A program made the translations under genes and the position numbers. Below, piece after piece: positions 58,065-64,000 of a stretch of DNA of 64,000 nucleotides; the first letter of the stretch is position 1, and each line of letters opens with the position of its first letter. This DNA comes from Siderastrea siderea (Eukaryota; Cnidaria; Anthozoa; Scleractinia; Rhizangiidae), in contig OZ034971.1 in assembly GCA_964030785.1 (NCBI GenBank), forward strand, positions 40,554,304-40,618,303. Direction: 5' to 3'. The notes below the pieces were generated by a model. The model ran no database searches. It had not been told where the DNA came from and saw only the letters and a list, made by a program, of their open reading frames with translations.

Positions 58065-59204
58065 GGGCTTCGACAAAACGCTGACCCTGGTCAACTGACC
58101 CCTTACTGACCCTCTACTGACTTCCCTTACTGACCCCCTCTAAAATTCACTGGAAGTAAAAAAAAAATGAATCATTTGAACTAATGAAGAATATTATTTT
58201 TAAATACGTTCACCTTTTAACTACCAAGATGGCGCAAGATGGTCTGTCTGCTTCATGGCATTGTTGCAACTCCTTTAATCGCAAATATTAGTTCCCTTTT
58301 CTAATAAACGAGTGGCAAACGTATCGAAACAACATCAGTAAACATTGTTGTCCACTTCCACGAAAAAATAAAAAAAAACGAAAAACAAAATAAACGACTT
58401 CTGCGGGAGGACAAACACACATTGGAACAACCGGAAGTTGTCATGTCTTAGTACTTTCAGGTACTGCCGTCCATTCACCGCTTGCACGTGGGATTTTAAT
58501 ATGGCAGGTTTGTCTGTATGTGGCATCACTCAACGAAGCATTGATATGATAAAACAAGAGGAGACTGGAGAAATCCTGCAGTAAACACGGAGACTCATCT
58601 CGGAGTCGACCCCTGATCAATACACAAGCACCCGGCTTTACAAATTATCAGAAGTGTTTAGTATTAAATTATATATACATGTTTTAAATTTAGTTACCTT
58701 TGAGATCGTTAGAACTCTTATACCTTGTCTTGATCATGTAACACCAATGGCCGCTTTCGCTCAAATTCGTACAAAAAAGAAAATGGCTGCGCTCACGTAA
58801 CTAGAGCGTGACCTGGCACTACTAAGTTACAGACAGAACCACTTCCGGTTTCTCGCAAGTTTGTTCGATAACTGTCTGTTTACAGTTTCTTGAGCAAAAC
58901 AGTTCTTTTGTCAAGGAAGCGGACAACAAATTTGATAATGTTTCTGCGCCGGATACATTTGCCACTCGTTTATCGGAAAAAGGAGCTACGGTAACATTTG
59001 TGATAAAAGGAGTTGTAACGATGGCATGGAGCAGATCGACTATCTCACGCCACCTTAGAAGTTTAAAGGTGAGTGTATTTGAAAAAAATATTCTGCATTA
59101 GTTCAAGTTATTACTTTTTTATTTCCAGTGAATTTTAGAGGGGGTCAGTAAGGGGGGGTCAGTAGGGGGTCAGTTGACCGAGGATCAGCATTTTGTCGAA
59201 GCCC
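58065..59204. mobile_element. 1.14-kb fold-back element with about 300-bp inverted repeats and 9-bp target duplication
   Basis: The ends GGGCTTCGACAAAACGCTGA and TCAGCATTTTGTCGAAGCCC are inverted. The subterminal CTGACCCC tandem motifs and blocks further in (ACGAGTGGCAAA at 58309 against TTTGCCACTCGT at 58958) also pair. Perfect GCATCTGTG flanks lie at 58056-58064 and 59205-59213. Mutator-like by its 9-bp duplication. No transposase seen in the unpaired centre (about 58370-58890). Confidence 0.9.
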
Positions 59205-59213
59205 GCATCTGTG

Positions 59214-60080
59214 TGTGGTTTGAGGTTAGGTTGAAACAAAGATGGATAATTGTAGCTTTTGGATTAGTCTACGTGCCGAAAAATGTTTTGGAGCCTTGCA
59301 TGTGGATTTTTGGATGAAAATGAGCAGATGAATTCGAAGTTGTGAGCAACACTGGAGCAACGATGGTTCGCTTTACTGCTTACTTTGGAAATGTGAACGT
59401 TTCGTAACATAAAGGTTGTAACTCCAAAGGCAAATGAGAATTTAAATAACCCCTGAAGTTAAGTGAATAGCCTCAGTTGATGTAACCTTTGGAATACAAA
59501 CGGTTAGCGGAGCAAATCGATCAAGTGGAGTTAATCGATCAAAGTATGCCTGTGTCATTTTTGCGTTTTCAGTTGTTTGACATTTTATGGCTGTAATTAT
59601 TGTTTATTTACAGTCTGCAGTCTCAGGGTTGTCATTGAAATCTGTTGTATTTAAACGTGAAGAGTTTTTACAATTTGAAGATTGAGGCAACAATATTGAG
59701 TGAAAATATTCTTCTCTTTCGGAGAGACTATTTTAAGTATACTATTATAGCTTATAAAAACGGTACAGACAGATCTGTCCCTTCACTTGTGAAGAGAGAA
59801 TTTTCCTTTTTCTTGCTTTCATGAACTACATAGAATACAATACTTCTGCCACTGAAAATGTCAAATAATAACTTAAATTTGTTCACTTGAATGTATTCTC
59901 GTCAAATAACTGGTGTAGAGCGTAGACGTAAAGCTTTCAAGCTTCAAGCTTCAAGCTTCAAGCATTCTTTTATTATTGACAGTACAAATTTAATATGTTA
60001 TAAAATCCTTATCCAATTCTGTAGAGATTAAACTTTAAGGTTGTAAAAAGATTTGTATAGTGGTAGTCCTAAGTTCCTTA
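59214..60080. other. Intergenic, nothing coding recognised
   Basis: Contains an AAGCTTC heptamer array of about four units (59931-59962). Confidence 0.45.
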
Positions 60081-60084
60081 AAGA

Positions 60085-60402
60085 CCACATGTAGTTTTCG
60101 ATGGAATTCCATGGATACTTTTTCATGGACTTTGAAGTCCCGAAACCAGACAGAATTCCATGGAGTTGAGCTTTTGTGGAACTCCATAGAATTCCATAAA
60201 TTATGTTTTCATAGAATTCCATGGAATTCCATGCTCCAATACCAGACAGAATTCCACGGAATTTAGTTTCTGTGGAACTCCGTAGAATTCCATGGAAATG
60301 TTTTGATGGAATTCCATGTCCCAATACCAGACAGAATTCCATGGAAAATTTTATCATCGAATTCTACGGAGTTCCATGGAATTCCATGGGGTTATTTTGC
60401 AC
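60085..60402 (-). repeat. TTCCATGGAATTCCATGG-rich repeat, copy C (inverted)
   Basis: It ends with GGTTATTTTGCACGGG, the reverse complement of the start of copies A and B (CCGTGTAAAATAACC). Inside, the block CCAGACAGAATTCCA recurs at 60146, 60242 and 60327, giving an internal period of about 85-96 bp. Confidence 0.8.
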
Positions 60403-60487
60403 GGGACAGCTGTATCTGTCTACATTTCTTCCTGAGCGCGAGCGCCTGATACATGGCTATGCGGGGTGGAAATCATGGGAAAAGATT

Positions 60488-60625
60488 TGAGTGAGTTCAT
60501 AAGTTCCTAGGCGAGTTTATAGGCGGGATCATGGGCGAGTGCATGGGTGAGCTCATGGGCGAGTTTATGTGTGAGTTTAGGGGTGAGTTTAAGGGTGAAT
60601 TTATGGTTGAAATCGTGGGTTATTC
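60488..60625. repeat. Degenerate GGGYGAGTTTATG tandem repeat
   Basis: About ten imperfect units of 12-16 bp based on GGGCGAGTTTATG and GGGTGAGTTTA. Confidence 0.6.
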
Positions 60626-62170
60626 ACTTAGGATAGCGATTCACTGAGTTTACCACTGGGGTGGTGCCGAACTTCTATAGCAAAATAACAATAGCTTCAA
60701 AACGAATCAATGAAAACCAGTAGATGGACCAGTAGGAAGAAAGCAAGTAAATTTAATCATCATACTAATATGAAATGCAAAATACGTAACATCAACATGA
60801 TTTCAAGCAACTACTTTTTTCCAAAAGAGATAGAAGGAAAAGTCATCATTAGTTGTCATTATTATTTTTTCATAATTCTTAGGCAGTCTTAATCGAGGTC
60901 AACGCTTTGACATTCAATTTGCTATTTTACACAAACGTTTCTAGTTTTTTAATTTCGATTTAATCGGAGCAAAACTGGGAATCGTACGCGCTGTTGAAGT
61001 TTATGTTGTAAACTTGTTTTTTTGCAATCCATTTCGCTGTAGAATATACAGTGCATATAATTAAAGCAGATCACTGTTTTGCCTATTGTTTCCTCATTAT
61101 TGGTAAGGATTCTTTTAACTGTTTACCTTCAATCAACAATTTTTCTCCAATACAATGTGTTTGAGACAATTTCTTCAATGGTTTGCCCGACGTTAATCAA
61201 CGCTTAACAACTGATCTCATTGCAATGTTGTCGCATGTTTAAGAATTTCAAACAACATAATTATTTTAGCTTTAAAGTTCATAAAGAGTCCCCGTTGGGG
61301 ACGTACAAATATCGCTGGGGTTAGTAAGGCCTTTAATTTTAAACATCATTGGTTTGACACGATGTCAAGGTTATGGTACATTTAGTGGCTCTGTGTATTT
61401 TACACTATGGACATGGGTTATTATTCACTGATAGGAAATGAGATTGCCAAATTTCATTTTTCATACTTAAGAAAAGAGAGCTATTTGCAGATTTCGCCTT
61501 CAAGAAATGACCAAAAAATATAACGGTTAACTAGAAATCCCATTGTAATTGGAATAAAATATGGTCAAACTGGAAGAAAAAATCTTTTGCATGGGTCGAT
61601 CCTTCACCCTAGTTCCCAGGGCCCTCAACCTTGATCTGGTCCTTTCTCGAAGGATGAGGAGACAGGACCCTTAGAACGAGGCTGTATTGTACAGTCAGCA
61701 GACGAGTGAATGAATTAAAAAAAAAACTGGATTCAGGCGACATGCATTGGACCCCCAAAACATTTCTTTTTTATTTTTAAGAAAAGAGAAGGCGCATTAT
61801 CTTGTACAAAGTAATCAAGATTCATCCTTTCAGTTCCTTTAATGAACACCTTATGGCCCTTCTACAATCTAAGTTAAAATGGAAAATGTACAAAGTTTGG
61901 TAATTAGATTAATGACTTAAAAATGTACATACAAAAAAAACAAAATCAAGAAACTGTTTGTGTGATGGACCCATCAATACTGTTCAAGAAGTTGATGACA
62001 CTAGCGTGGAACGTCTTGTATCCTGACGTACTCTTGAAAGTGAACATAGGAATATTGTTTTTTCTATTGAAGCTCCGGTGCAGTGATTGTGATTGCCTCT
62101 CAGATGTCTTTTATAGGGGTATAAGGAGTGGCCAGGGCAATGACCTAAGTTATACATTCTAGCTAAGACT
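60626..62170. other. Intergenic; one small palindromic repeat
   Basis: No gene recognised. 61605-61683 has CCTAGTTCCCAGGGCCCTC against GGACCCTTAGAACGAGG, a relative of the repeat at 25980-26063 and 27158-27243 with both arms present. Confidence 0.45.
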
Positions 62171-62177
62171 GGAAACT

Positions 62178-62662
62178 TCCTGTGTAAAATAACTCCATGG
62201 AACTTCATGGAATTTCCTGGAATTCCATGGACTTCTATGGAATTCTATGGAATTCCATGGAGGCCCCTTGCATTTCTATGTGAGCTCCATGGAATTCTAT
62301 AGCGTTCCATGACAATCCATGGAGTTCTATGGAGTTCCATGGAAACCTCAGGGACTTGCTTAGAGTTCCATGGAATCATCATGGAATTCCATGGAAGTTT
62401 CATGGAATATTTATACATACTCCATGGAAGACTGCGTTTCATGGAATGACACAATTATTTAATGAACATTAAAGAGTGAATTATCAACCAAAATTATTCA
62501 CAAAAGGCCAGTTTATCTTTATGTGTCGGGGTGTATATTGAAAGGATAGCTTCCTGAAGACCTGTGATCAGCTAAATAGACAAAAATATATAAGTTTACT
62601 GTACCTTGCAAATCATTCTCGTTGAATTCAGCAAAAACTTTTTATTAAATAATATTATGAGC
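62178..62662 (+). repeat. TTCCATGGAATTCCATGG-rich repeat, copy B (uninterrupted)
   Basis: Starts GTGTAAAATAACTCCATGG and ends AATAATATTATGAGCAT like copy A. It shows the unoccupied LINE site (GAGCTCCATGGAATTC, about 62283-62298), which in copy A is split by the LINE. Confidence 0.85.
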
Positions 62663-62673
62663 ATATTTTTGTT

Positions 62674-62965
62674 GGGCACTTGCTTGGCTTCACGAAAGGT
62701 ACTGAGACTCTGCTAGGGGAAAGCTTCTTTATGGCAGCGACTTGAACTCCTACAGATCCTCTGCTGATACTAACCAACCACTTAAGTTACAATCAGGCTT
62801 CTTTTATGCTGTGCTGTAAACAGGTTTGCGACCCAAACTAGAGGAAGACCAGATGGTACCAGAAGAAGATATTAAGTTGAAAGAATTCAAAAGAAAAACA
62901 GCTGAGACCAAGGAATAATTTGGCAAAGGGAAGACAGATAAAGTTCGGCCAATTCAGTACGAGAA
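62674..62965. repeat. Dispersed repeat, copy 2 of 2 in window
   Basis: Matches 5783-6130 in order (AGCTTCTTTAT, CTTTTATGCTGTGCTGTAA, AGCTGAGACCAAGGAA, AAAGTTCGGCCAA), with about 50 bp extra near 62820-62870. Confidence 0.6.
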
Positions 62966-63389
62966 AACCTTAAGTGTTACCGAAGAAAAATATAGAAAAT
63001 GTAGAAAAATATTGAAAAAGTATGAAAAATTACTAATTGCTACTACAAAATTACCAAATTACCCAAAACATTTTACAATTAAATTAAATTTAAGCAAACC
63101 AAACAACAATATTACAAAGAAAACATCAAGAAAAGTTATAGGTTACACAAGGAAAACTCAGTTTTGTCAGTTGTGTTATTTAGTTGTACAAAATTAATTG
63201 GTTCTTCGTCAAAAGAAACACCTTCAAGGGTAACATCACATGCAAAGCTGGGAACCTGAAAATATGTTTGGTCAATACTCACTTTGCAGGTATTCATCAT
63301 GAGGGTCATAAGATTAAACATGTTCAATAGCAACACTGCCACTTTTCCAAATATTTGAAGAATTCTAATTTTGACGCTAATTTTTTTTT

Positions 63390-63480
63390 TTACAACGGCG
63401 ACATAAATTAAACAACTTGACTTTGTCGCCAATTTGTTTCTTTTCACAACGGCGACATAAACAACTTGAGGCTTTGTCTC
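63390..63480. repeat. Two-unit tandem repeat
   Basis: ACAACGGCGACATAAA and AACAACTTGA recur about 52 bp apart, each followed by CTTTGTC. Confidence 0.6.
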
Positions 63481-63529
63481 ATTCGAACACTCACAAAAAC
63501 TTGTACTTTAACTAATCGAAACGGAAAAG

Positions 63530-63586
63530 ATGGCGAACCAGGGCGAGTCTGAAAACTCAAACATGTTTCTTGAAAACTTGGAGGTG
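63530..63586 (+). CDS. Weak candidate first coding exon
   Basis: AAAAGATGGCG is a good start context and opens a short frame (MANQGESENSNMFLENLE) that ends at GAGGTGCGC, a poor but possible splice donor. No homology recognised and the rest of any gene would lie at or beyond the window edge. It may well be chance. Confidence 0.15.
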
Positions 63587-64000
63587 CGCTAATGGTTGTT
63601 TTGACTCCTCTAAACGATTTCAATACCTCAACTTTGTAGATGAGTACACTGTTTTAGCGATACATCTGCGACGGAAACACCTAAAGTAAACTCCTGACGA
63701 AAATTGTCTTGAGGAAACACCATCAACAAAACACTGATTATCAACAATTTTAAATAACACACAAGAAAAGAAATCTGGATGGAAGCACGCTCGTGATTAG
63801 AACAGTACTTGGAAATCTGGTATATGAAAAATCTGACGTAACTTAATAAGTAGTAAATGGAAATTAACCATAGAAAGAAAGGTGACGTTAGACTGGTTGT
63901 TGGTAAAGGTTGCGATAGGTTGGTACTCAGCAGGTGAGTCGCATTAGTCTGACCTCCTAAAATAGTAATCACAAACAAGTCAAACCTTGTAATCCAAGCG

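Overview
The window looks like nuclear DNA of an anthozoan cnidarian, most likely a stony coral. The reasons are AT-rich intergenic DNA, compact two-exon animal genes with GT-AG introns, and a dense load of small inverted-repeat transposons, microsatellites, LINE, Penelope-like and LTR fragments. The species cannot be fixed from sequence alone.

The host-gene content is essentially one family: a head-to-tail array of seven two-pore-domain potassium (K2P, KCNK/TWK-type) channel genes, all on the + strand. Each has exon 1 (N-terminus, M1, extracellular cap, first pore helix) and exon 2 (rest of the first filter, M2, M3, second pore, M4, C-tail). The single intron always interrupts the first Gly codon of the first GYG filter in phase 1. 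Copies 1 (2066-3988), 2 (10580-11910), 3 (23018-24715), 4 (28516-30326) and 7 (48172-51011) read intact (about 290-326 aa). Copy 5 (35798-38448) and copy 6 (39752-42690) are broken. Copies 1/2 form one young pair that also shares upstream DNA. Copies 3/4/5 form another group; copy 4 is a mosaic, its 5' part matching copy 5 and the rest matching copy 3.

Region by region. 1-12 kb: copies 1 and 2, with a tRNA-derived SINE, an inverted-repeat element carrying GGCGACTTT arrays and three MITEs. 12-23 kb: no host gene recognised; a 2.8-kb fold-back element with about 450-bp inverted repeats contains a possible captured exon and a Penelope-like reverse transcriptase fragment. 23-31.5 kb: copies 3 and 4 with near-identical introns and 3' flanks. 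31.9-38.5 kb: a degenerate L1/Tx1-like LINE, then pseudogene copy 5 hit by several MITEs. 39.7-51 kb: pseudogene copy 6, a gene-poor stretch, and copy 7, whose intron holds LINE 3' ends and long ATCC/ATCT arrays. 51.9-64 kb: mostly mobile DNA, namely a GAATTCCATGG-rich repeat split by a LINE, an LTR retrotransposon with a SCAN-like gag and no polymerase, a 1.14-kb fold-back element with a 9-bp target duplication, and further GAATTCCATGG repeats.

The channels would act as homo- or heterodimeric leak K+ channels setting membrane potential; expression and subunit mixing are inference. Transposon boundaries are judged from inverted repeats and flanking target duplications read by eye; no database search was possible.
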